Positions 44,589-52,311 of a stretch of 55,645 nucleotides of DNA are shown piece by piece (position 1 is the stretch's first letter; the number at the start of each line of letters is the position of its first letter). The notes under the pieces are model-generated. The model was not told the DNA's origin. It worked only from the letters and a program-made list of their open reading frames with translations, and searched no databases. Both the position numbers and the translations under genes were made by a program. Source of the stretch: Oceanobacillus polygoni (GTDB lineage Bacteria > Bacillota > Bacilli > Bacillales > Amphibacillaceae); assembly GCF_008304605.1 (NCBI RefSeq), contig NZ_PIJY01000005.1, positions 1 to 55,645 of the forward strand, written 5' to 3'.

Positions 44589-45014
44589 TTATAAGACAAC
44601 TAATGTTGCAACCATTTCTGCGTGATCTTCCCCACAGAAAATATTACAGTATATTTCATATTCACCTGGCTCCTCCGGAATGATAACTGCTTCTCCATCC
44701 CCCTCAATTTTAACGCCAAGTTCATTAATCGCAATTCCATGGTGTCCTTCTTCATTTGTTAATGTAATCGTTACTTCCTCTCCGGATTGAACGACAAATT
44801 TATCCTGGTTAAAGTCAAAGTCCGTTGCAACAATATTGACTTCATTTGTTACTTCCTCCGATTCATCAGAAGCACTAGATTCGTTAGACTGTTCTGTTAC
44901 CGTTTCTTCCCTATTGTCAGCTTCTTCATTTGCAGAACTACTTTCATCCCCTCCGCAAGCAACGAGTGAAATTAGTAATCCGATAAATAGGATAGCTAAT
45001 AAACCTTTTTTCAT
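44589..45014 (-). CDS. CuA-type cupredoxin lipoprotein
   Basis: 141 residues. A lipoprotein signal ends LVACGG (Cys about 20), followed by a Glu/Ser-rich linker (about 23-60). The domain NEVNIVATDFDFN...EEVTITLTNEEGHHGIAI (His ligand) and CNIFCGEDHAEM carries all CuA ligands with the C-x3-C-x3-H-x2-M spacing of cytochrome oxidase subunit II. There is no membrane helix as in subunit II, so it is a lipid-anchored CuA protein at the outer face. Likely an electron carrier for a periplasmic-side enzyme. Pairing with the heme-copper enzyme at 48-51 kb is possible. Confidence 0.82.
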   Translation of the reverse strand: MKKGLLAILFIGLLISLVACGGDESSSANEEADNREETVTEQSNESSASDESEEVTNEVNIVATDFDFNQDKFVVQSGEEVTITLTNEEGHHGIAINELGVKIEGDGEAVIIPEEPGEYEIYCNIFCGEDHAEMVATLVVL

Positions 45015-45097
45015 GTTGACGCCTCCTCTATTTTTTATTACATCTATAGTATACTCCCACTTTATTTGCTAGACTGTGAGGTACAGCACTTGTTTTA

Positions 45098-45113
45098 TGT
45101 GATTTTAATCACA
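45098..45113. promoter_or_regulatory. Fnr/Crp box 1 in the CuA/crp intergenic region
   Basis: TGTGA-TTTTAA-TCACA, a perfect palindrome. It is 30 bp from box 2. For the minus-strand CuA gene a TATACT -10 (45048-45053) would place it near -64.5. Confidence 0.8.
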
Positions 45114-45127
45114 ATCATCGGATAAGG

Positions 45128-45143
45128 AGTGATATTTCTCACA
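45128..45143. promoter_or_regulatory. Fnr/Crp box 2 before the crp-like gene
   Basis: AGTGA-TATTTC-TCACA. With TATGCT (45164-45169) as -10 it sits at about -41 for the plus-strand regulator gene, suggesting autoregulation or control by Fnr. Confidence 0.75.
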
Positions 45144-45199
45144 TGAATAATGAAAAAGAATGATATGCTATATATAAGTGAGTTAGAGGAGGTATTGTG

Positions 45200-45892
45200 A
45201 TGTATCCAGATTCAGTGAAAAAGCTATTACAACGCTTTCCACTTTTCAAAAGTTTAACGGATTATGAAATTGCTCCGATTTTAAGTATTGCTCAAAATCG
45301 AACATATAGGCAGGGAACTCATGTCTTTATGCAAGATGAACCACTGACTAATGTATATTTTATCCATCAAGGAAAAATAAAAATATATCGAACGGATATC
45401 CATGGAAAAGAACAAATTATAAATGTTTTGAATGATGGAGATATGTTTCCGCATCAAGGTTTTTTCCGCAACGATAACTACCCAGCACATGCCGAAATAA
45501 TGGAGGAAGCCGTGCTTACTTATATTCCGACTCCATTGTTTGAGGACTTTTTAATCAACAACCCCGAAGTAAGCATTAAAATTTTCCGGGTTCTAGGAGA
45601 TAAAATTGTTGACTTGCAAAACCGTCTTGAGGAAAAAATTTTGCGTAACACCTATGAACAGATTATTCTATTATTACTTCGACTTGGAAAAAAATATGGA
45701 ATTGAAACCGCGGCAGACCAGCTTACACTAACGACACATTTTACCAATAAGGATTTAGCAAACATGATTGGATCAAGCAGAGAAACCGTTAGCAGAACCC
45801 TCACCCAATTAAAGAAAAAACAACTCATATCAACAGATAGTAGCGGAAACATGGTATTAGATACAAAACAATTAAAAGAAGAGTTATTTTAG
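45200..45892 (+). CDS. Crp/Fnr-family regulator without cysteine cluster
   Basis: 230 residues from ATG at 45200, 7 bases after GAGGAGG (GTG at 45197 adjacent). A cyclic-nucleotide-type barrel covers about 20-120, and the winged helix has HFTNKDLANMIGSSRETVSRTL. The R-E-T-V-S-R recognition pattern matches CRP and fits the TGTGA sites. No cluster cysteines are present, unlike the Fnr at 26.8 kb, so it senses something else (NO and heme are possibilities, not shown here). Divergent from the CuA lipoprotein. Confidence 0.88.
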   Translation: MYPDSVKKLLQRFPLFKSLTDYEIAPILSIAQNRTYRQGTHVFMQDEPLTNVYFIHQGKIKIYRTDIHGKEQIINVLNDGDMFPHQGFFRNDNYPAHAEIMEEAVLTYIPTPLFEDFLINNPEVSIKIFRVLGDKIVDLQNRLEEKILRNTYEQIILLLLRLGKKYGIETAADQLTLTTHFTNKDLANMIGSSRETVSRTLTQLKKKQLISTDSSGNMVLDTKQLKEELF

Positions 45893-45903
45893 AAAACTAT
45901 AGT

Positions 45904-45939
45904 GTCTTCCCCCCTGCCTGTACAGGAAGGGGGGAAGAC
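45904..45939. terminator. Bidirectional terminator
   Basis: GTCTTCCCCCCT and AGGGGGGAAGAC form a 12-bp stem with an inner palindrome CCTGTACAGG. It separates two convergent genes. Confidence 0.75.
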
Positions 45940-45946
45940 TGTATTA

Positions 45947-46834
45947 TTATTCTCCAGAAATTTTAATCACGCTAAGCTGACTTTGATTAAGGAAACGGAT
46001 TGGCGCAACACTTGTCCCAACACCACTATCAATATAAAGAAACTGATTTGTGCCAAATTCATATGTCCCTTTTTCCAGCTTAGGGAAGAATCCTTGGTCT
46101 GGAGCAACTAAAGCACCAATTAACGGGACTCGCACTTGTCCTCCATGCGTATGACCGCTCAAAATTAAATCTGCTGGAATACCTTCATACTTATCCAGAA
46201 TACTAGGCGTATGCGATAGTAAAACCGTATAGCTTTCTGGATTCACATTCATAAACGCCCTATCGAGATCTTCATGATTGGTTGAAGCATCATCAATTCC
46301 TGCTAGATTCAGCTTCACATTATTTATTGCAAGCTCAGTATGTTGATTGTTTAAAATGGTTATATCCCTTTTTTCAAGACCATCTAATAGAGACTTTCTA
46401 TTTGGATTGTCCCATTCATGGTTACCGGAGACAAAATAGACATGCTGATTTAAAGCTTTCAGTCTCTCAACCAATGAAAAGACAGAATCGAAATTATCTG
46501 TACGCCTATCTACAAGATCACCAGTCAATACGATAATGTCAGCATCTATTTCTTCCACGGTATCTAGCAACTTTTCATTGTTATCACCAAAAACTTTATT
46601 ATGTACATCACTAATTTGGAGAATCGTGAAGTCGGTGCCAGGTGGTATTTTATCCGTCTGAAATTGGACGCGGTTCACTTTAAAAATGTTCGTATCCATA
46701 TATGCTTTTGTTGAAAATAAAAGCATACATAAAGCCCCAATACTGAGCGCTAACCTTTTTCGCTTCTTGCGATTTCTTACTTTAGTAGTTTTCTCTTCCT
46801 GTTGAATGATTTGCTTTAACATGTGATCTTTCAA
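45947..46834 (-). CDS. Membrane-anchored metallophosphoesterase
   Basis: 295 residues. A basic N-terminus (RNRKKRKR) precedes one membrane helix (about 28-46). Metal-binding motifs are ISDVHN, GDLVDRR, GNHEWD and GHTHGGQ, all intact, as in the YkuE/YaeI group of calcineurin-like phosphoesterases. The catalytic domain should face outside. Substrate is unknown, though related enzymes cleave lipid-linked phosphates. Confidence 0.88.
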   Translation of the reverse strand: MKDHMLKQIIQQEEKTTKVRNRKKRKRLALSIGALCMLLFSTKAYMDTNIFKVNRVQFQTDKIPPGTDFTILQISDVHNKVFGDNNEKLLDTVEEIDADIIVLTGDLVDRRTDNFDSVFSLVERLKALNQHVYFVSGNHEWDNPNRKSLLDGLEKRDITILNNQHTELAINNVKLNLAGIDDASTNHEDLDRAFMNVNPESYTVLLSHTPSILDKYEGIPADLILSGHTHGGQVRVPLIGALVAPDQGFFPKLEKGTYEFGTNQFLYIDSGVGTSVAPIRFLNQSQLSVIKISGE

Positions 46835-46891
46835 TCCCCTCAGGTAATTATCTACCTTTTTAGTTTAATCGAAATGACAAGTAATAACACG

Positions 46892-46931
46892 AAAAAAGAA
46901 CGCAATTCTATTTAAAGAATACGCTCTTTTT
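46892..46931 (-). terminator. Terminator after the assembly gene pair
   Basis: AAAAAGAACGC-AATTCT pairs with AGAAT-ACGC-TCTTTTT with small bulges; the minus strand ends in TTTTTT. Confidence 0.65.
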
Positions 46932-46938
46932 CATACCA

Positions 46939-47502
46939 TCATGTTTCACCATATTCTTCTTTATCAATAAACAACGTTTGAATAAAATAAATCACAATAC
47001 ATAGTCCGGTTAATAAAAACGTCCAACCTAGTGCCTTTTGTTCTTTTATTAAGTAGCTATTACAAATTTGATTCGGGGATAAGATATAAATACAAGCCAT
47101 GATTCCAAAAAGGATACTTAGAAGAATAAAGATGCTGTTTTTACCTTTTATTGTTAATTTACTCCAACTATCACGCAGTGGGACTCCAGCTAAGAATGGC
47201 AGACTAATAAACTTGAAAATTTCTGCGGCAGAAACGGTTAATGCTTCATCCATCGTACGCGGGATCATCCAGTAGCTTATGATAATCATAAATAACACAA
47301 TTCCAGGCACACCGTTTTCATTCCATTTTTCAAAAAACGCTGGGAAGGTTTGTTGGAGGAATGGGGTGAACAGCATCCCCACCATCACGAGTAATGGCAT
47401 TTGCATATGCATATGAACAACCATTATCGATTCCAATAGTGTAACTACAGGTGGAAGCATTAAGAATAGATAGATACCTAATCCATAGATTGGTTGTTTC
47501 AT
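46939..47502 (-). CDS. Membrane protein of the heme-copper enzyme locus
   Basis: 187 residues with five or six helices. A Met/His-rich segment VVHMHMQMPLLVMVGMLF (about 28-45) resembles copper-handling helices of CtaG-type assembly factors, but overall similarity is too low to name it. The ATG overlaps the SCO gene stop by 4 bp, so the two are coupled. A copper-centre assembly role for the upstream enzyme is inferred. No clear homologue recognised. Confidence 0.55.
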   Translation of the reverse strand: MKQPIYGLGIYLFLMLPPVVTLLESIMVVHMHMQMPLLVMVGMLFTPFLQQTFPAFFEKWNENGVPGIVLFMIIISYWMIPRTMDEALTVSAAEIFKFISLPFLAGVPLRDSWSKLTIKGKNSIFILLSILFGIMACIYILSPNQICNSYLIKEQKALGWTFLLTGLCIVIYFIQTLFIDKEEYGET

Positions 47503-48134
47503 GACTTATCCCCCACTTCAGTTCGCAGGATAGCATTAACTTTACTTGCTGCTTGATCAATATTTTCGTAATCCATCACATCTACAAGCTTTCCTTCTGG
47601 GTTGACTAAATAAAATGCAGCATTATGAGCGAAGTGACCATTATTATCTGGAATGACGATTACACCAAAACGATCCAATAGTCCATCTAGTTCTTGCTGG
47701 TCAGGTATTCTTGCCATCCGCCATGTTTCCCCATCACTATTAAAATAGTTGCGATAATGTTCTAATGTTGCTGGATCATCATTTTCAGGATCAAAACTAA
47801 TACTCATAAATACAATATCCTCACCGATATATTGTTCTGGAATTTGGTTGTAAACTTGTGCAAGATTCATTTCAAGCAACAAACAAACATCCGTGCATGC
47901 TGTATAAATAAAGGTTAACATGACGTATTTCCCTTGAAATTCAGAAAGTGAGTATACCCTTTCCTTGCTATCCTCTAATGTTACCTTAGGAAACTCTGGC
48001 TTTTCTTCAACCAGCTTCATTGTTCTTGCCTGTTCAGCTGTATAAGCTGTAAATCCGTCTGTACCAATTAAAAACAGCCCAAAACCAAACACGATAACAA
48101 TGATGAGTGCGAATGTACTCCGCTTTTTGATCAT
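47499..48134 (-). CDS. SCO family copper-assembly protein
   Basis: 211 residues with one N-terminal helix (about 8-25). The thioredoxin-like domain has TFIYTACTDVCLLLEMNL, the C-x3-C copper motif of SCO1/SenC, and FAHNAAFYLVNPEGKLVD with the conserved His. SCO proteins deliver copper to CuA centres. The subunit II gene at 50.1 kb carries the expected CuA site. A GC-rich dispersed repeat lies between it and subunit I. Confidence 0.9.
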   Translation of the reverse strand: MIKKRSTFALIIVIVFGFGLFLIGTDGFTAYTAEQARTMKLVEEKPEFPKVTLEDSKERVYSLSEFQGKYVMLTFIYTACTDVCLLLEMNLAQVYNQIPEQYIGEDIVFMSISFDPENDDPATLEHYRNYFNSDGETWRMARIPDQQELDGLLDRFGVIVIPDNNGHFAHNAAFYLVNPEGKLVDVMDYENIDQAASKVNAILRTEVGDKS

Positions 48135-48189
48135 ACAATCACGTCCTACAATGATTTTTTAATCATGAGGCTGGGGCTTGTTTTAATAT

Positions 48190-48335
48190 AGGAAAAATCC
48201 GAACGCCCCGCTCCGGAGATATGCTCCGCGCACCTTAGGGCGGCTGGTGAGCCCCCTTGTGCTATCGCACTTCGGTGTCTCACCTATGCCCTCCCTCACG
48301 CGGGAGTCTACGTATATTTCCTACGCTACTTTTGT
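48190..48335. repeat. GC-rich dispersed intergenic element
   Basis: A block far richer in G+C than its neighbours, from GAAAAATCCGAACGCCCC to CGGGAGTCTACGTATATTTCCTACG. On the minus strand it reads GTAGACTCCCGCG-AGGGAGGGC...GGTGAGACACCG...GGCTCACC...GCGGAGC. This general pattern is familiar as a repeat family of Bacillaceae genomes. It is not a copy of the other element seen here. It separates subunit I from the SCO gene. Confidence 0.65.
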
Positions 48336-48398
48336 GCATCGTTCGTTTTTCACGCCTAACACTTTAGTTACGTCCCTACCTTTTCGATTTTAAATGAA

Positions 48399-50072
48399 TC
48401 ACCACGTTATAAATGGCGGAGATCCTGGTACATCGAGTATTTCAATGATTGGAACGACATATCCCATGGCGACAATTGCAATTAGTAATACAATTGTGAG
48501 CCCCCATCTTTCCGTCCATTTTGGTGCAGGGTAAGCATCCGCTTCTTGCTCTGCAATTGGAAATTCCGTTTTTCCTTTTGGCGCAAAGAACATCAGATGA
48601 ACAGCGATATAAACCATGAGCAACACTGCGACAATTAGAAGTGTACCACCAATCGCAAGGAAAATCAGATATGGATCCCAGCTTAATGCTGCCTGATGGT
48701 CCCCGTAAGTTGTATAGGAGGTTCTCCGTGGTGAGCCTAAGAGTCCAACTGCATGCATAGATCCAGCCATAAACAACATACCAACTGTCCATAAAATCGT
48801 TTGGATAATACCTAATCGATTAATCTGTGGTGTGAATTTACGTTTTGATAAATATGGAATTAACCAATACGAAATCCCGAAAAATGTTAATGCAACGGTA
48901 ACGCCAACTGTTAAATGGAAATGTCCCACAACCCATAATGAATTATGGACGACTTGGTTTAACTGATTATTTGTTTGCGCAATCCCACCAGCTCCACCAG
49001 GGATAAAGGCAGCCATCGCAATAAATGGAGCTAAGAAACGAACGTCTCCCCATGGTAATTTTTTAAACCAACCTAATAGACCTTTTCCGCCTTTTCTTCT
49101 GCCAGTACGTTCGAATACAGCAAACATTGCAAATGCTGTCATGAGTGATGGAAAACCAATGGATAAACTCATAAATACGTGGATAAATTTCCAGCTTTCT
49201 GTAATTCCTGGGTCAACAATTTGATGGTGGAAGCCTCCTGGAATATTCAGAATAACTAATAGAATAACGACTAAACGTGTTAATGCATCACTAAATCCCT
49301 TTCCGCCAATAATTTTCGGCACGGCTACATACCATGCAGAAATTGCTGTTAAATACCAAATGTTTACCAGCGTGTGACCAAAGCTCCAGAACAATGTCCG
49401 GCTAAGCATGACATTAATGGTTTCTTTCCAGCCGAAAGCCCATGGAATCAACGTTAATACCTCAACAGCAACCCCAATACTTCCAAATACAAGCATGACG
49501 AACACACCGGTTGCAAAGAATGCCAGCAATGGGATATGCTGTCCTTTATGGTTTTTTCTCCAATGCGCCACATTGATAAATGCTCCAAATGCAGCAATCC
49601 AGATTCCTACTACTAGAAATACTAATCCGATATAAAACCATGGAGATGCTTGCATTGGGGGATAAAAGGTAAACATAACCGAAGCTTCTCCCGCAATAAT
49701 AGTTGCTGCAACAAAGACAACACCGATTACCATGCATCCAAAAGCAATCCAGCCCATGTTTCTAACTTTAGGAAGAAGTCCTCCGAGTGTATGAGATAAT
49801 GCTGCGTAAAAATAACCAACAGCAAATGTTGTCGTAAATACGAGCAGCAATAAAATACCGTGTGCTGTCAGCGTCTGATAATAATCAAACCATGATGGCA
49901 ATTCGAATAACCCAGCTCGATTTAGACCTTGCAGCAATCCTAAAACTCCACCAATTAATAGTGCTGTAAAAGAAACGACTAAAAAAGTTAATGATAACGT
50001 TGCATCTTTCGCATTCACTCCTAATGCTTCCGTGATTTTATGATGAAACACATTTTTTTCAGCTAAATCCAT
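48399..50072 (-). CDS. Heme-copper enzyme subunit I, ba3-like but lacking the active-site Tyr
   Basis: 557 residues with about 13 helices. It aligns without gaps in the core with Thermus ba3 subunit I. Low-spin heme ligands are H71 (LTAHG) and H386; high-spin heme H384 (VGHFHL); CuB ligands H233, H282 and H283 (FHHQIVDPG). The cross-linked tyrosine at position 237 is Asn here (GHTLVN), and Y244 of the K-pathway is Ile, while S261, Y248, S309 and T312 remain. O2-reducing members need a tyrosine in the active site; NO reductases lack it. I therefore favour a CuA-type NO reductase; an unusual oxidase is the alternative. A Fnr-type box precedes the operon. Confidence 0.88.
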   Translation of the reverse strand: MDLAEKNVFHHKITEALGVNAKDATLSLTFLVVSFTALLIGGVLGLLQGLNRAGLFELPSWFDYYQTLTAHGILLLLVFTTTFAVGYFYAALSHTLGGLLPKVRNMGWIAFGCMVIGVVFVAATIIAGEASVMFTFYPPMQASPWFYIGLVFLVVGIWIAAFGAFINVAHWRKNHKGQHIPLLAFFATGVFVMLVFGSIGVAVEVLTLIPWAFGWKETINVMLSRTLFWSFGHTLVNIWYLTAISAWYVAVPKIIGGKGFSDALTRLVVILLVILNIPGGFHHQIVDPGITESWKFIHVFMSLSIGFPSLMTAFAMFAVFERTGRRKGGKGLLGWFKKLPWGDVRFLAPFIAMAAFIPGGAGGIAQTNNQLNQVVHNSLWVVGHFHLTVGVTVALTFFGISYWLIPYLSKRKFTPQINRLGIIQTILWTVGMLFMAGSMHAVGLLGSPRRTSYTTYGDHQAALSWDPYLIFLAIGGTLLIVAVLLMVYIAVHLMFFAPKGKTEFPIAEQEADAYPAPKWTERWGLTIVLLIAIVAMGYVVPIIEILDVPGSPPFITW

Positions 50073-50086
50073 TTTGCTTCCCTCCT

Positions 50087-50554
50087 TTATTTCACAACAA
50101 TTGTCATTGCCATCATTTGATGCCCAATACCACAGTACTCATTACAAATGACTAGATATTCACCAGGAGTATCAAACTTTTGCGAAATGCGTTGTACATG
50201 TCCAGGTGTTACCATCGCATTGATGTTTGTACCAATTACTTGAATACCGTGCACTACGTCCTTTGATGTCATCGTAAAATGTACTTCTGAACCAGCAGGA
50301 ATTTCAATCTCATTTGGATTAAACCGAAATGCTTCCAGTGTCATAACAACCTCGTACTCATCCGCTCCAACCTCAAAAATGCCAGGATTATCAAATGGTG
50401 CCGTTTCATCCACCTTCTGAGGATCAAGTGTTTCCATCCCACTTGGGGGTGCCATTCCATGCGCAAAAGCCTGGTAACCAGTAAAAACCATAGCTAAAAT
50501 AATAATTCCAACACCGACAATTAACCAAATCTCTTCAGCACGATGTAATTTCAT
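50087..50554 (-). CDS. Heme-copper enzyme subunit II (CuA)
   Basis: 155 residues. One N-terminal helix (about 9-31) anchors a cupredoxin domain on the outer face. CuA ligands are intact: His in VVHGIQV, then CNEYCGIGHQMM with C-x3-C-x3-H-x2-M. The short single-helix form and the EIEIPAGSEVHF and PGEYLVICNEYC segments match ba3-type subunit II. ATG at 50554 follows GGGAGGT. Receives electrons from a cytochrome c or cupredoxin donor. Second in the IIa-II-I operon. Confidence 0.93.
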   Translation of the reverse strand: MKLHRAEEIWLIVGVGIIILAMVFTGYQAFAHGMAPPSGMETLDPQKVDETAPFDNPGIFEVGADEYEVVMTLEAFRFNPNEIEIPAGSEVHFTMTSKDVVHGIQVIGTNINAMVTPGHVQRISQKFDTPGEYLVICNEYCGIGHQMMAMTIVVK

Positions 50555-50570
50555 CCTTATACCTCCCTTG

Positions 50571-50723
50571 TTAAATTCTGATCATATAAAATACAATGAG
50601 TAATAATGTAAAAGCGACGATAGATCCTCCAACAAAAACAACAGAAGAAAATAATGCTCCTTTAAAAGAATGTTCCTCATCCGTAACATTTACTTTTTCT
50701 TTCATATCTTTGTTTATTTCCAT
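50571..50723 (-). CDS. Heme-copper enzyme subunit IIa
   Basis: 50 residues from ATG at 50723, 8 bases after GGAGG. A charged N-terminus (MEINKDMKEKVNVTDEEH) precedes a single helix (about 22-48), the size and shape of cytochrome oxidase subunit IIa of ba3-type enzymes. It ends 16 bp before the subunit II start. It is the first gene after the Fnr-box promoter. Confidence 0.82.
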   Translation of the reverse strand: MEINKDMKEKVNVTDEEHSFKGALFSSVVFVGGSIVAFTLLLIVFYMIRI

Positions 50724-50754
50724 TCATGACGCCTCCCTTATCCTTCTTAAGTCC

Positions 50755-50797
50755 ATTTTAAAATGGATAAGCAATGAATTAAGTGAAGCACATCACA
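50755..50797 (-). promoter_or_regulatory. Promoter with Fnr/Crp box for the heme-copper operon
   Basis: AGTGA-AGCACA-TCACA (50782-50797) lies exactly 41.5 bp from a start at 50748 set by TAAAAT (50755-50760, minus strand). A weaker second half match, AGTGA-TTTAGA-GCACA, lies at about 50813-50828. The remainder of 50724-51033 has only the promoter of the next gene, with TATAAT at 51008-51013. Confidence 0.7.
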
Positions 50798-51033
50798 CTT
50801 AAGAAGTGATTTAGAGCACAGAAGGATGTCTTCGTGACAGCTTTTTGAACGATGCAGGGAAGTGGCATTATTTGAGCTGTGTAAATTGGTTTCATACAAA
50901 GTCAGAAAGCAACCAAGCTTATGAAAACCAACTAGGTACTATAAAATAGAAATAAACATAGTGCAGGAGACGCTTCAAATATTTCTATAAATGTTGTAAA
51001 TATTGTGTATAATTCAAAAGAGGGGGAATAAAT

Positions 51034-51477
51034 ATGGTGTATTTAGAAACGATTACGAAGGACAATTGGCTGAAGGCTATTTCACTGCGTGTTCGGGAAG
51101 ATCAAGTGGGGTTTGTGGCATCAAATGCGGTTTCACTGGCTCAATTAAATTTTCTTGAAAATTTCCATGCAAAAGGAATTTATCTTGATGAGGAAATGAT
51201 TGGATTTGCCCTCTATGGAATGGACGAAGAGGATAATGAGTACTGGATTTATCGAATGATGATTGATCAAAAGCATCAAGGAAAAGGTTATGGAGTAAAA
51301 GCGATTCAACTTATCATCGATGATATTAAGACGATGAAAGAAGAGCACCATCAAACGATCACCCTGTCTTATGAGCCAGTTAATCAACATGCAAAATATG
51401 TTTACGAAAAGTTAGGTTTCCAAGATGTAGAAGGACTAATTAATGAAGGCGAACAAGTTATGCGCTTTACGTTTTAA
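51034..51477 (+). CDS. GNAT N-acetyltransferase (BltD-like)
   Basis: 147 residues. The acetyl-CoA-binding motif is RMMIDQKHQGKGYGVKAIQLI (V-x-x-x-x-R/QGxGxG type), and VNQHAKYVYEKLGFQ is the C-terminal GNAT motif. Length and layout resemble B. subtilis spermine/spermidine acetyltransferase BltD, but the substrate is not proven. ATG at 51034 follows GAGGGGG. A promoter with TATAAT at 51008-51013 lies just upstream, and a strong terminator follows. Confidence 0.82.
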   Translation: MVYLETITKDNWLKAISLRVREDQVGFVASNAVSLAQLNFLENFHAKGIYLDEEMIGFALYGMDEEDNEYWIYRMMIDQKHQGKGYGVKAIQLIIDDIKTMKEEHHQTITLSYEPVNQHAKYVYEKLGFQDVEGLINEGEQVMRFTF

Positions 51478-51480
51478 TGA

Positions 51481-51519
51481 AAAAAAGCTGACGGAGCATT
51501 TAGTCAAGTCAGCTTTTTT
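51481..51519 (+). terminator. Terminator of the acetyltransferase gene
   Basis: AAAAAAGCTGAC and GTCAGCTTTTTT form a 12-bp perfect stem around a 15-base loop. It can also act for the convergent DinB-like gene. Confidence 0.88.
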
Positions 51520-51563
51520 AGCAGGTTTAACGATTTCTTCTACATTTGTGGGTCGTAAGCGAT

Positions 51564-52121
51564 TTACATTTTATCACTTTCTGAAAAGTATTTTAAGGTT
51601 AAATCAAAATGATGCTTTTCATGTACAGCGATAAGATGAATGCTTTGAATTAAGTTCGGATAATGGGCAATAGGATCTGGATAATAAATTTGTCCCGCCA
51701 CATCCTGCGGAATATGTTTCAGTATATTTTTTAGCTGTTCTGTCTCATATTCCAAAAACCATTCAATTTCAGTAACATTCCATTTATTATCCAGACCAGA
51801 AGGCGGCATAATCAGTGAAGGGGCACGCATTGATCTTTTCTTTTTGTCCTTATATTCTTCATAAATATTATGTATTTCTGTTTTATAGGATTGTTGCTTT
51901 CGAACATAAGCAAGTGGCAGCATGACGGGAATATAGAAATTCGAAAATCGCCTAAACAACTTTACCATTAAGAATAAATGATATAACGTTTCACCTATTG
52001 ACCACTTGTCAGGAAAAGGTCTATTCCAACCCCGCTCAAAGTTCAATGTCCTATTATGATAAAAAGCCTCTCGCTGCTTGATTAATCTATTAAAATGCTT
52101 TTCCATCTCAGTACTTTTCAA
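51564..52121 (-). CDS. DinB-like four-helix protein
   Basis: 185 residues. FPDKWSIGETLYHLFLMVK carries the first His of the DinB/YfiT metal triad, and VHEKHHFDLTLKYF near the C-terminus has the other histidines. Proteins of this fold bind a divalent metal and many act as thiol-dependent transferases (bacillithiol in Bacillaceae). Substrate unknown. Transcribed alone, convergent with the acetyltransferase. Confidence 0.75.
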   Translation of the reverse strand: MKSTEMEKHFNRLIKQREAFYHNRTLNFERGWNRPFPDKWSIGETLYHLFLMVKLFRRFSNFYIPVMLPLAYVRKQQSYKTEIHNIYEEYKDKKKRSMRAPSLIMPPSGLDNKWNVTEIEWFLEYETEQLKNILKHIPQDVAGQIYYPDPIAHYPNLIQSIHLIAVHEKHHFDLTLKYFSESDKM

Positions 52122-52233
52122 TCGGCTCAGCTCCTATTATTAATAATCTTTATAAAATAATTCGACATAAGAACAAGTAAACCTTTGAATTCAGCACTAA
52201 ATAAACAAAATATTACGTGTTTTAAACATATCC

Positions 52234-52280
52234 TTGACATACATAAGTTATCAATTTATAGTTACTGTTATAAAGTAACT
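52234..52280 (+). promoter_or_regulatory. doxX promoter with palindromic operator
   Basis: TTGACA (52234-52239) and TATAGT (52257-52262) are 17 bp apart, a strong SigA promoter. The palindrome AGTTACT-GTTATAA-AGTAACT (52260-52280) overlaps the -10 and the start site, a repressor-like position. It is similar in style to operators of HxlR/DUF24 or MarR-type quinone and thiol sensors that control DoxX genes in B. subtilis. No such regulator is in the window. Confidence 0.7.
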
Positions 52281-52311
52281 AAGTGACAAATTATTCAGGA
52301 GGTGAAGTTAC

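Noticed and set aside
48399..50554. Ordinary ba3-type cytochrome oxidase
   Set aside because: The general family fits, but Asn replaces the active-site Tyr. I kept this as the alternative reading and not as the main call.
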